Source: Bradyrhizobium sp. CB82 (GTDB lineage Bacteria > Pseudomonadota > Alphaproteobacteria > Rhizobiales > Xanthobacteraceae). Taken from it: a stretch of DNA of 64,000 nt. The translations under genes were made by a program, and so were the position numbers. The DNA lies in assembly GCF_029714405.1 (NCBI RefSeq), contig NZ_CP121650.1, positions 7,259,001 through 7,323,000 on the forward strand. The letters run 5' to 3'. This document shows, piece by piece, positions 19,359 through 27,936 of this stretch. The notes below the pieces were generated by a model. That model was not told the DNA's origin, made no database searches, and was given only the letters and a program-made list of their open reading frames with translations. Numbering within the stretch: position 1 is the stretch's first letter; each line of letters opens with the position of its first letter.

Positions 19359-20297
19359 TCAGCGTGCGCTGCTCGCGCGACGGAACTCGCGGGGAGCCAA
19401 ACCATGGCTGCGCTTGAACAGACGGTTGAAATGCGAGATGTCGCGAAAGCCCGCGCCAAAGGCGATTTCGGCTATGGTTCTGTGAGCGGACTTGGGATCA
19501 ACCAGCACGCGCGTGCAGGCCGCAATCCGCCGGTCATTGACGTGTTCGCTGACAGAGCGATCCGTCATGGCAAACAGACGATGGACGTAGCGCTCGGAGC
19601 AACGAAACTTCGCGGCAAGCGCCGCCGCGCCAAGTTCGGAATCCTCGCTGTGACGCTCGATATGATCGATCATCATCGACAGCAGAACGGGGACGTGCAC
19701 GCGCTCGGCGGACAGATCGCTCAGCACGTCGGGCGCGTGTGCGATCAGATCGACCACATGCGAACCGATCAGGGCCGAGGCCCTCAAACGCTGATGATCG
19801 GCGAGGCAGATTTCGGCATAGCCGCAAAGAGTTTTGGAGAGAGCCCGGCCCGTCTCCGTGCGAGACAGGTTGAGCTGCGGACGATCGAGCAGTTGCTTCG
19901 GCAGCAGCCTTCGCGGGACGGCGAAGCAGAAGAGCTTGAAATTGTGACAGTTGGCGATCTCGAACGGCTCCGTCGTATCGGCGACGGCGAGATCGCCGGG
20001 CGCACAGGTCTGCTCGTGGTCGCGTTGGCTGGTGCGCCCGAGCCCTTCGATCTGGAGGTTGACGAAACAAAGATCGTCGGTGCTCCCGGAAATATGTGAG
20101 GCAAGACGAACTACCGTATGCCGCGTCGCCGTCACCAGGGAGACCTGGATTGGCGCAGCGTCAGCTCTGGAAATGGCGCCTTCAAACGGCTCGTCCGCAA
20201 GCCTGCGCGGCTCAAGACGAACAAATGCCGCGGCAAGGTCGTCCGCCCAGCTTCCAAAGGGTTGGTCCGCGCGTCGCGGCTTGGTCGACCATTCCAT
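19359..20297 (-). CDS. AraC-family transcriptional regulator
   Basis: A 312-residue regulator. The N-terminal ~200 residues form an AraC-binding-like sensory domain (LQIEGLGRTSQRDHEQTCAP, then GDLAVADTTEPFEI). The C-terminus has two helix-turn-helix motifs: ALAAKFRCSERYVHRLFAM, and IAEIAFGAGFRDISHFNRLF with KRSHGLAPREFR. It starts at the ATG at 20297; a TTG 15 bases upstream is also in frame. It lies 106 bases upstream of the acyl-CoA dehydrogenase/SDR pair on the same strand and probably controls it. Confidence 0.82.
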   Translation of the reverse strand: MEWSTKPRRADQPFGSWADDLAAAFVRLEPRRLADEPFEGAISRADAAPIQVSLVTATRHTVVRLASHISGSTDDLCFVNLQIEGLGRTSQRDHEQTCAPGDLAVADTTEPFEIANCHNFKLFCFAVPRRLLPKQLLDRPQLNLSRTETGRALSKTLCGYAEICLADHQRLRASALIGSHVVDLIAHAPDVLSDLSAERVHVPVLLSMMIDHIERHSEDSELGAAALAAKFRCSERYVHRLFAMTDRSVSEHVNDRRIAACTRVLVDPKSAHRTIAEIAFGAGFRDISHFNRLFKRSHGLAPREFRRASSAR

Positions 20298-21185
20298 GAG
20301 CACCCCATACAAATTGCAAGGGCCCCTGCCGGCATAGGATATCGCCCGCGCAATATGCGGTCAAATTCCGGGCAAATGGCAAGCTCGCGTTCACACCGAA
20401 AGGGGGGCAAGCCTCCAAGTGCTTGGCGCGCTGGGCACCGGCACCGACAAAGGCCTCTGACAGCGCCAGGCACAAACGTCGCGATCCTCACCACCAAGGA
20501 GTACGACACCCGGGATGCGCCTCACGGGAACGGGACAAGGTGCTGCAAGCGGCCGTTTCCGAACAAGGCCTGGAAGATCGTCGCAGCCGATGGGAAGGAT
20601 CAGCGGAGTTGGCGCCTAGACCCGTTGTGAGGAGGACAAACCCGAGCAACCCGGGCGGTCTTGTCAACAAGCAGGTCGCTTTCGATCCCGAGAGCAGCGA
20701 GGTGGCGGTAAAGCTCTGTCGCGCCAACGTCATGCGGAAGACGCAGGCTGCCTCGATCAGCAGACTCATTCGCATCTGGGAGACGCTACCGATCTCCCCT
20801 GGACGAGACCCCGAGCGGTTGGTGAGTACGGGGAGAGCGCAGCTCTACGCTCATAGAGAAATATCGAACGAGGGCTGCCGATCAGGCGCAAGCGATCTCG
20901 TCGAAGCAGCCGGTGTCGCGCGACTCACTCGATCGCGGCCATAGCAAAACCGCCGGATACGTGGAACAGCAGTGCGGCGGAGAGAGTGTCAGTCACCCCC
21001 CATTGAAAGATAAGGCATTTTGGCCTTCTTAGACCGAAACCACCATTCGAGCTACGGCCGAAAACTGGCGGTTCGCCTCCGCATTTGGATGAAATCGTTG
21101 CCGCCCACCGCCTCGAGCTTCCCAAGTTGTCGTAATCGCTTTGTCAATCAGCCCGCAAACTTTGGGCGCCGATCCCCTAGCTGGC
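20298..21185. other. Gene-poor stretch
   Basis: About 890 bases with only shadow-like open frames that lack ribosome-binding sites and recognisable motifs. It separates the AraC gene from the end of the large amide operon. I see no RNA gene, repeat or mobile-element end in it. Confidence 0.5.
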
Positions 21186-21818
21186 TTAGGGGGCAATATT
21201 GCAGGCCAAATGACACCGTGTCTTCCGACACTCCAACACTTCGCGGATCAAAGGCAGACGATCATTGCCAAAATACATATCGGTTCTGTCAATGAAGACT
21301 GTCGGCGATCCGAAGCCGCCGCGTGCGATTACCTCGTCTGTGTTGAGTCTGAGCTGATTCTTGACCGCCTCTTCGTTGATACTTCGGAAAAATTCCGCAG
21401 GATCGATGCTCACCTTCTTGCAAATGTTCGTCAGCACAGAATCCTGGGAGATGTCCTTGTCCTCACCCCAATAGGCTTCGAACACGGCAGTTGCGAACGG
21501 GACCATCCCGTCGCTGCCGAGCCAGACGCAGCCGCGCATCGCCCTTACGCTGTTCACCGGAAAGACCGTCGGTGGCATCTTGATCACAAGACCGGCCGAA
21601 CGAGCCCAATCGGCGAGATCTTTCAGCATGTACTGCGCTTTCGGCACGATCGGATTTTCGCGCGAGGCATAAACGCCCGGATTGACCGCATTAAAAATGC
21701 CGCCAGCCAGCACGGGCCGCCACGAAAGCGACTCGCCAAACTCCTTCGCCAATTTTTGAATGTTGTGGAAGGCGAGATAGGTCCACGGACTTGAGCAGTC
21801 GAAGAAAAACTCGATCAT
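21186..21818 (-). CDS. DsbA-like 2-hydroxychromene-2-carboxylate isomerase family protein
   Basis: A 210-residue thioredoxin-fold protein of the kappa-GST/HCCA isomerase group. It starts IEFFFDCSSPWTYLAF, where the Ser takes the place of the DsbA active-site Cys. FGSPTVFIDRTDMYFGNDRL near the C-terminus is the family glutathione-binding end. These enzymes use glutathione for isomerisation or detoxification. It is the last gene of the long amide operon, after a GST, with 85 bases between. A related gene is at 55070-55708. Confidence 0.75.
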   Translation of the reverse strand: MIEFFFDCSSPWTYLAFHNIQKLAKEFGESLSWRPVLAGGIFNAVNPGVYASRENPIVPKAQYMLKDLADWARSAGLVIKMPPTVFPVNSVRAMRGCVWLGSDGMVPFATAVFEAYWGEDKDISQDSVLTNICKKVSIDPAEFFRSINEEAVKNQLRLNTDEVIARGGFGSPTVFIDRTDMYFGNDRLPLIREVLECRKTRCHLACNIAP

Positions 21819-21903
21819 CGATCGTTACACTCACCATCTCTCCGGTACGCGATGCTGCGAGCCAGCATTTCGATCTTCACTCGCCAGAGGCCTCCATCGC
21901 CGT

Positions 21904-22599
21904 TCATTCCGTGACGACCCCGGATGCGCCGAACATGATTCGCTTTGCCTCGTCGGAGAACGGCTCTTTCACGAATTTGCCGACCGCAAGGCCGGCCTGC
22001 ACTTGCGGCCGTTCGCGAACTTCCGCATACCAGCGCTTTACGTTCGGGTAGTCGTCGAGTGTGAAACCTTGCGCCTTATGGGTCATCGTCCACGGGAAAC
22101 AGGCCATGTCGGCTATCGTGTATTCGTTGCCAGCGACAAAGCGCCCGGTCTTGCCCAATTGAGCGTCAAGCACACCATATAATCGCGTCGCCTCACGCTG
22201 ATAACGGTCAATCGCATACGGGATCTTCTCCGGCGCATAGAGACGGAAATGACCGTGCTGACCAAGCATCGGTCCAAGACCGCCCATCTGCCACATCACC
22301 CATTGGACAACCCGGGTACGGCCGCGCACATCCACTGGCAGAAAGCGTCCCGTCTTCTCTGCCAGGTAGATCAGGATAGCACCCGTCTCGAATACGGAGA
22401 TAGGCTCGCCACGGTCGGCCGGCGCGCGATCAACAATCGCTGGAATACGATTGTTCGGGCTGATGGCGAGAAACTCGGGCCTGAACTGCTCACCGGCGCG
22501 AATATCGATAGGAACGACAGTATACGGCAGCCCCAGTTCCTCAAGCAGAATCGAGATCTTCCAACCGTTAGGGGTCGGCGCGTAGTGCAAGTCAATCAT
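21904..22599 (-). CDS. Nu-class-like glutathione S-transferase
   Basis: A 231-residue GST close to the YfcG/Ure2p group. The N-terminal thioredoxin-like half has DLHYAPTPNGWKISILLEEL and SPNNRIPAIVDR, and the C-terminal helical half has NEYTIADMACFPW. YfcG-type enzymes act as glutathione-dependent disulfide reductases. The gene is transcribed with the dimethylformamidase genes, 106 bases after the first beta-subunit gene. It may protect against an electrophilic product such as formaldehyde or an amide oxidation product (inference). Confidence 0.78.
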   Translation of the reverse strand: MIDLHYAPTPNGWKISILLEELGLPYTVVPIDIRAGEQFRPEFLAISPNNRIPAIVDRAPADRGEPISVFETGAILIYLAEKTGRFLPVDVRGRTRVVQWVMWQMGGLGPMLGQHGHFRLYAPEKIPYAIDRYQREATRLYGVLDAQLGKTGRFVAGNEYTIADMACFPWTMTHKAQGFTLDDYPNVKRWYAEVRERPQVQAGLAVGKFVKEPFSDEAKRIMFGASGVVTE

Positions 22600-22705
22600 T
22601 CCGGACCTTCCTCGAAATCACAATCGACCCAATTGCGCGCGCTCTGCTTGTCATCTCTGGACCCTGGACTCGACACCTCGCCACGTGAGCTGGATTTGGC
22701 TCGAT

Positions 22706-25045
22706 CTAGGGATCAACTCGCTCAAATCTTCCTATATTCTCCCTAGGCCTGTTCGACGAACCGGGCAACGGACCCGGCTTGACGAACGCGTTCACCACGT
22801 TGCTCAGGAGCTGCGAGACGTTGTTCTCGAAGCCGTTGATGGGAAGGGCACTTCCGAATGCGATGGATCCGGTTGCAAACACTGCACCGTTGTTCGGCGC
22901 CTCGAAGTACACCATATCGGCCCGCAGGATGTAGTTGTGCGTTCCGCTGAAACCCTGATGCGCGTGCGCACCCTCCTCGTCGTGGGCAATGTAGTTGTCG
23001 GGGTGACCACCCGAGGATGCGATGATCTTCGTGTTAGGCGGCGTGCCGAACCCCAGCTTGTAGCAGTCGATCTCAATGCCCGCCGCCCCGCCGTTGCCCA
23101 GGCCGAAATCACCGATGATCTCGCCTTCGATTCCTTCGGTGATCCAGGCGAGCGCAGGATCGTAGCTGTCGGGCATCCGCCGGTAGGGCTGGCTATGGGC
23201 GAAGCCCTCGCCGGCGAACGTATTGCCGACCAGCTTCTGCCCCCAGCGCTGAAAGCCGGTCCAGATTCCACCCATCTGCCCCGTCGTGGCAAGGTAGTAT
23301 TCGCCCGGCCGTGCTGCCCAGGCGATCCAGTGTCCACCGGTCTTGCGGCACTCCATAATCCACGGCTCGTCATCGCGAAACGCCACATTGCAGCAGAAGC
23401 TGTTCGCGCCCATGCAGATGAAGCGCCCACCGCCGGCGATGTAATCCTCGTGCGCATTGAGCATGCGCTCGGAATGATATTCCGGATGGGTGGAATTGAG
23501 GATGCATGCATAGGGGGCCATTGCGGCGACACCCTCCAGATGAACATCTTCATCGGTCAGGACGTCGTAGTCGTATCCCTTGTGCTCAAGCCACGCCAGG
23601 ATCGAGAGATCAGCCGGAAAATTCCAGGGCAGGTCGAAGGCGGAGATCCGGTATTTCGGCCGCATGTTCACCAGCGGGCGGCGATAGCTCGAATAGCAGA
23701 TGCCTGCGCCATCTGCATGCGAGTCGTAGCAGCCCCCGCCGAACTCCGGATTTTCATATATTTCAATGTCGACCTCGGAGATTGTCGGCGGTTGACCGGC
23801 CATTGGCTGCACGATCTGGCCGTCGGTCGCGAAACGTTCATTGGCATAAGCGATATAGGTTGCCGTGGAAAACAGCAGAGCGATGCGCCCGGTCGGCACG
23901 CGGGGCCGGACGAAAAAAACGATGTACTCCTCGGCGAGGCCCTTGCCGTCGCCGGCGCGTAACCTCATGGCGTAGGCGCCGCTGCGCAGTATTTCGGGCA
24001 GCTCGAACGTCTTTGTGACTTTCCAGTTGCTGTCGATCATCGCGTCGGCATGGAATTCGATGCCGCCGTATTCATGCGGGGCGAGGCGGAAGCAGTCGTT
24101 GCGGCCGTTCCAGTTGTAGCCGGTCTGCGCACGTACCGGCCTGTTGTAGCCGTTCGCGTCAAGGCGGTTTGGTCCAATGTCGACCACGACATCGCCGATG
24201 CCGTGGTCGGTGTAACCCTTCGTGGTGTCCCAATATGCCACCATGCCGTATGATGGAGGCTGTCCGCCCGCGCGGATCGCGTCGAGTTCCTCGCGACCCA
24301 ACGGGCGATCGAACACACCGCAACGATCGATCTTTCCGCAGTAGAGCTGCGATACGAAGTGACCGCGCAGTGCGTGCCAGTCGCGCGAGCCGGCCACGAG
24401 GAACGGCGTATCGACCAGGTTGTTCTGTCTGAACCGAAACACCTCCGACACATGCGATCGGTAGTCGACCGGCGCGACCTTGCTGAGCAGGCTGTTGTAG
24501 CGGTTCACGACGCCTTCCTGGTACAGCGTGGCGCGACCGCTTCGCGCATCGAAAGTGGCCGCGACGAAATACCAGGCCTGCTTCTGCAACGGCAGCTCAG
24601 CCTGGAGATAGTCGATCTCGTTTCCGCAACCGACCCAGAACTCCAGCCTACCGCTCGGATTGATCCCGAGGCCGTAGCCGTGATTCTTGTCATTGTCCCA
24701 GCGGCCGAGCAGGCATTGTCGATGCCCGACATCCGGCCATGTCGGCCAGATGAATGCACAGAGCGTGATGCTGCTATCCAGCGCGAGCTTGCGATTGGGG
24801 TCGGTCACCTCGAGGAAGGCACCAACCTGCGTGAACTGCTTCTCGACCTGCCAGGTGCCGTTGGCGACGCAGTCGATTTCTTCCTCGATGAATCCCGGAC
24901 CATGCGGATGCTCGTCGCCATGGATCAGGCGCACGAGATGAGCTTCAGCGGTCGACGTGCCGTCGGCACTGACATGAAATTGTATGGTATCGCCCGGCTT
25001 CGCCGAGATCTTGTCTGCGTAACCGAATATCTTGATCTGCGCCAT
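22706..25045 (-). CDS. dmfA2: N,N-dimethylformamidase beta (large) subunit-like, copy A
   Basis: A 779-residue protein matching the dimethylformamidase large subunit in length and layout. Residues about 85-250 form a lectin/LamG-like domain (CLLGRWDNDKNHGYGLGI, AWYFVAATFDARSG). About 335-760 form the catalytic C-terminal domain. The family uses a mononuclear iron held by two Tyr and one Glu (Tyr399, Tyr440 and Glu521 in the Paracoccus enzyme, as I recall it). Here Tyr400 (TYIAYANE), Tyr440 (GGCYDSHADG) and Glu522 (THPEYHSER) fall at matching positions. It hydrolyses an N-alkyl formamide or similar amide with a small alpha subunit, encoded 59 bases upstream. Confidence 0.82.
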   Translation of the reverse strand: MAQIKIFGYADKISAKPGDTIQFHVSADGTSTAEAHLVRLIHGDEHPHGPGFIEEEIDCVANGTWQVEKQFTQVGAFLEVTDPNRKLALDSSITLCAFIWPTWPDVGHRQCLLGRWDNDKNHGYGLGINPSGRLEFWVGCGNEIDYLQAELPLQKQAWYFVAATFDARSGRATLYQEGVVNRYNSLLSKVAPVDYRSHVSEVFRFRQNNLVDTPFLVAGSRDWHALRGHFVSQLYCGKIDRCGVFDRPLGREELDAIRAGGQPPSYGMVAYWDTTKGYTDHGIGDVVVDIGPNRLDANGYNRPVRAQTGYNWNGRNDCFRLAPHEYGGIEFHADAMIDSNWKVTKTFELPEILRSGAYAMRLRAGDGKGLAEEYIVFFVRPRVPTGRIALLFSTATYIAYANERFATDGQIVQPMAGQPPTISEVDIEIYENPEFGGGCYDSHADGAGICYSSYRRPLVNMRPKYRISAFDLPWNFPADLSILAWLEHKGYDYDVLTDEDVHLEGVAAMAPYACILNSTHPEYHSERMLNAHEDYIAGGGRFICMGANSFCCNVAFRDDEPWIMECRKTGGHWIAWAARPGEYYLATTGQMGGIWTGFQRWGQKLVGNTFAGEGFAHSQPYRRMPDSYDPALAWITEGIEGEIIGDFGLGNGGAAGIEIDCYKLGFGTPPNTKIIASSGGHPDNYIAHDEEGAHAHQGFSGTHNYILRADMVYFEAPNNGAVFATGSIAFGSALPINGFENNVSQLLSNVVNAFVKPGPLPGSSNRPRENIGRFERVDP

Positions 25046-25104
25046 GGTGCGGAGTTTCCCATCGAGAAGCCGGACAAGGTGCCCTGCCCGGCGGGCGTGT
25101 TGCG

Positions 25105-25470
25105 CTAGGTTTCGAGAAGGTCGCGGATGCAGCGCAGGAACAGGCCGTGACGGGCCTCGTTCGCGGATGTGTAGATGCCCGTATCAATCACACGCGGTGG
25201 AACTCCCCGACGCCCCGACAGCTTGACCACCTGATAACGGCGGAACGGCTCGATTGCTCTGACCGCATATCTTTCGTCGAGCGGTCGTTGACGGAAATAG
25301 ATCAACAGTCGCTCGAGCCTTTCGCTGTGCTGTCCCAGAGGCGACCGCCGGTGCTCTTCGATCACCTCGGGAGTCACGAGTGTCCGCAAAAACTCGCGGC
25401 GGCAGCCGTCGAACCGATCCCGGACGATGATGTCACGGTCCTGGGACCTGTCATACTCGAGAGGCAACAT
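25105..25470 (-). CDS. dmfA1: N,N-dimethylformamidase alpha (small) subunit-like
   Basis: A 121-residue protein resembling the dimethylformamidase small subunit (about 130 residues in known enzymes). It shows LVTPEVIEEHRRSPLGQHSE, RLLIYFRQRP, and LSGRRGVPPRVIDTGIY, then NEARHGLFLRCI. A strong GGAGAGTTGAGA ribosome-binding site lies before the ATG at 25470. The same block, with exactly the same length, forms the C-terminal end of the permease encoded at 27937-29586. It lies just upstream of beta-subunit copy A, the expected alpha-beta order. Confidence 0.82.
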   Translation of the reverse strand: MLPLEYDRSQDRDIIVRDRFDGCRREFLRTLVTPEVIEEHRRSPLGQHSERLERLLIYFRQRPLDERYAVRAIEPFRRYQVVKLSGRRGVPPRVIDTGIYTSANEARHGLFLRCIRDLLET

Positions 25471-25551
25471 TCTCAACTCTCCAGAACTGCAAATGCCTGA
25501 CGCGAAGCATGTCGGCCGGGCGTACCGGCACGCCATTCTGCGACGGCTGTT

Positions 25552-27873
25552 TCATGCCCACTGCTTTTCCTCATTGACCCATGCGAACCCGGGTAATCTG
25601 CCGGCCCCCGCGAATGCCTCCACGACATTCGCCAGCACTCGGGATGCGCTGTTCCTGAAAGTGTTGATCGGCAGCGATTGCGCGAATGCGACCGAGCCAC
25701 ATGCAAACACGGCGCCGCCATGGGGGGCCGTGAAGTAGGTCATGTCGGCATGAACCCGCCAGTCGTACGACCCATAGAGCCCAAGGTAGGAATAGAGGAC
25801 GAGTTGCTGGTTCACGACATAGCTGTCCGTGTGGCCCCCTGACGAGGCGATGATCTTGGTGTGCGGCGGCGTGCCCAGAGCGCGGTCATAATAGTCGAGC
25901 GCCAGCCCCGCGGCGCCGTCATTGGCAAGACCGGCGTCACCGATGATCTCGCCATCGACACCTTTGGTGATCCAGGATACGGTGCGGTGATAGCTGTCCG
26001 GCATCCTCCGGTATGGTTCGCTTCGTCCACCGCCCGAGCTGCTCAGGCCTATGGCAACCAGCTTCTGGGTCGCCCGTCCGAGCACCTTCCAGGGACCACC
26101 ACGCATCCCGTCCGTTGCCATGTAGTGCTCGCCGTAACGTGACACCCACGGCTTGTACCCATCATCGCGACGTCGACATTCCATGATCCATGGTTCGCCG
26201 TCGCGAATGCCGGCCGTGGCGTTGAACCCGTTGCCGCCTGCATAGATGTAACGACCGCCGCCGGCGATATAATCCTCGGTCGCATCCAGCATTCGCTCGG
26301 TGTAGTATTCCGGGCGCGAGCCGCTGATAACGCATGCGTACGGCGACAACGCCTCCGACCCGTCGCGATGGAGGTCCTCGTCGGTCAGGACCTCGTACTC
26401 GAAGCCGCTCTGGTCCAGCCATGCGATGATCGATAGGTCCGCAGCCAATCCCGAAGCCACATCGAGGCTCGGCATCCTGTACCTCGGCCGCATGTTCATG
26501 ACCGGACGGTGATAGGAGCTGTAGCACACGCCAATGCCATCGGCGTGCATGTCGTATGTCGACAGCCCGAAATCGGCTCGCATATACATCTCGATGTCGA
26601 TATCGGACAGCACAGCCGGCTGTCCCGTCAAAGCTTCGCGCTCCGGGTGATCGAAGCTCAGGCGCTCGTTCGCAAAGGCAAGGTAGGTGAGTGTCGGAAA
26701 CAGGAATGCAATACGCGCCCGCGGCCTTCCCGGCCGCACGAAGAAGACGACATGCTCCTCGCTCACGCTCTTTCCCCAGCCAGATCGCAGCCTCATGGCA
26801 TAACAGCCGCTTTTGAGGCCGAGCGGCAGGGCGACGGTCTTGGTCGCCTTCCAATTGCAATCCGTCAGCGCGTCGGCATGAAACTCGATCCCCCCGAACT
26901 CTTGCGGAGCCAGACGGAAACAATCGGTGAAGCCGTCCCAGTTCCAGCCGGTCTGGCCGCGAACGGGCCGATTGTATCCTCGGGCATTCAGCTTGTGCCG
27001 GCCGACGTCGACCACGAGATCACCGATGCCGCGGTCGGTGTATCCAGCGCTCGTATCCCAGTACGCGACCAGGCTGTCCATCGCGGGTACGAGCCCGCTC
27101 CTGATCGTGTCGAGCTCGGCGGGCTGTAGGGCCTGGTCAAACGCGCCGCACCGGTCGATCTTGCCCCAATAGAGCTCCGACACGCACGTACGCTGTTGCG
27201 CGTCGCGGCTACGCGAACCTGCCATGAGAAACGGAGTTGAGTCCAGGCTGCCGGGCCTGCTCCGGAAGCCCGCAGATTTGCGGGATTCGTAGTCCACCAG
27301 CGCAACCTTGCCTAACAGGCCGTTGTACCTGTTGCCGACACCGACCTGGTGCAAGGTCGCACGCCGGGTCTCGGCATCGAAGGTCGCGGCCACGAAATAC
27401 CACATCTGCACCTGCAGCGGCACGTTGGCCGTCAGGCGCTCGATCTCTTCGCCGCGTCCGATCCAAAACTGCAGATAGCCTTTCTCGTCGATGCCGATCC
27501 CGTAGCCCTGCTTTCGATCGCCGTCCCATCGGCCGATTATGGTCTGCCGCTTTCCGGATGCTGGCCAAGTCGGGTGAACGAAGGCGAACAGAGTGAAGCT
27601 GTTTGCGAACGCCAGCCGCCCCTCGGGATCATCGACCTCGAGAAACGATCCTACCTGGGTGAACTGCGGCTCGACCCGCCACCTGCCGTTCGCGGCACAC
27701 GCCACCTGTTCCTCGACGAAGCCTGGTCCTGCTGGGTTCTGATCGCCATGGATCAGGCGCACCAGTTGCGCCTCAGCGGTATCCGTCCCCTCGGCGCTGA
27801 CATGAAACTGAATGGTCTCGCCCGGCTTGACCGAGATCCTGTCCGTGTAGCCAAAAAGTCTGACCGGTGTCAC
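25552..27873 (-). CDS. dmfA2: N,N-dimethylformamidase beta (large) subunit-like, copy B
   Basis: A 773-residue second beta subunit, clearly homologous to copy A along its whole length: LamG-like part TIIGRWDGDRKQGYGIGI, WYFVAATFDAETRR; catalytic domain from about residue 335. With the GTG start at 27873 the putative iron ligands align as Tyr440 (STYDMHADG) and Glu522 (RPEYYTER). The residue matching Tyr400 of copy A is Phe (TYLAFANE); a Tyr three residues earlier is kept. The start may also be GTG 27876 or TTG 27879; GGGAG precedes all three. Its alpha partner is most likely the domain fused to the permease encoded 63 bases upstream. Confidence 0.8.
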   Translation of the reverse strand: MTPVRLFGYTDRISVKPGETIQFHVSAEGTDTAEAQLVRLIHGDQNPAGPGFVEEQVACAANGRWRVEPQFTQVGSFLEVDDPEGRLAFANSFTLFAFVHPTWPASGKRQTIIGRWDGDRKQGYGIGIDEKGYLQFWIGRGEEIERLTANVPLQVQMWYFVAATFDAETRRATLHQVGVGNRYNGLLGKVALVDYESRKSAGFRSRPGSLDSTPFLMAGSRSRDAQQRTCVSELYWGKIDRCGAFDQALQPAELDTIRSGLVPAMDSLVAYWDTSAGYTDRGIGDLVVDVGRHKLNARGYNRPVRGQTGWNWDGFTDCFRLAPQEFGGIEFHADALTDCNWKATKTVALPLGLKSGCYAMRLRSGWGKSVSEEHVVFFVRPGRPRARIAFLFPTLTYLAFANERLSFDHPEREALTGQPAVLSDIDIEMYMRADFGLSTYDMHADGIGVCYSSYHRPVMNMRPRYRMPSLDVASGLAADLSIIAWLDQSGFEYEVLTDEDLHRDGSEALSPYACVISGSRPEYYTERMLDATEDYIAGGGRYIYAGGNGFNATAGIRDGEPWIMECRRRDDGYKPWVSRYGEHYMATDGMRGGPWKVLGRATQKLVAIGLSSSGGGRSEPYRRMPDSYHRTVSWITKGVDGEIIGDAGLANDGAAGLALDYYDRALGTPPHTKIIASSGGHTDSYVVNQQLVLYSYLGLYGSYDWRVHADMTYFTAPHGGAVFACGSVAFAQSLPINTFRNSASRVLANVVEAFAGAGRLPGFAWVNEEKQWA

Positions 27874-27936
27874 CACCAACTCCCTCGTTTACGAGCCCAA
27901 CGTCCGCCGCGCAGGACGGACACGCTTCATCCGTGA

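Noticed and set aside
20423..20944. A 173-codon plus-strand frame in the gap after the AraC gene
   Set aside because: No ribosome-binding site, low-complexity charged composition and no family resemblance.
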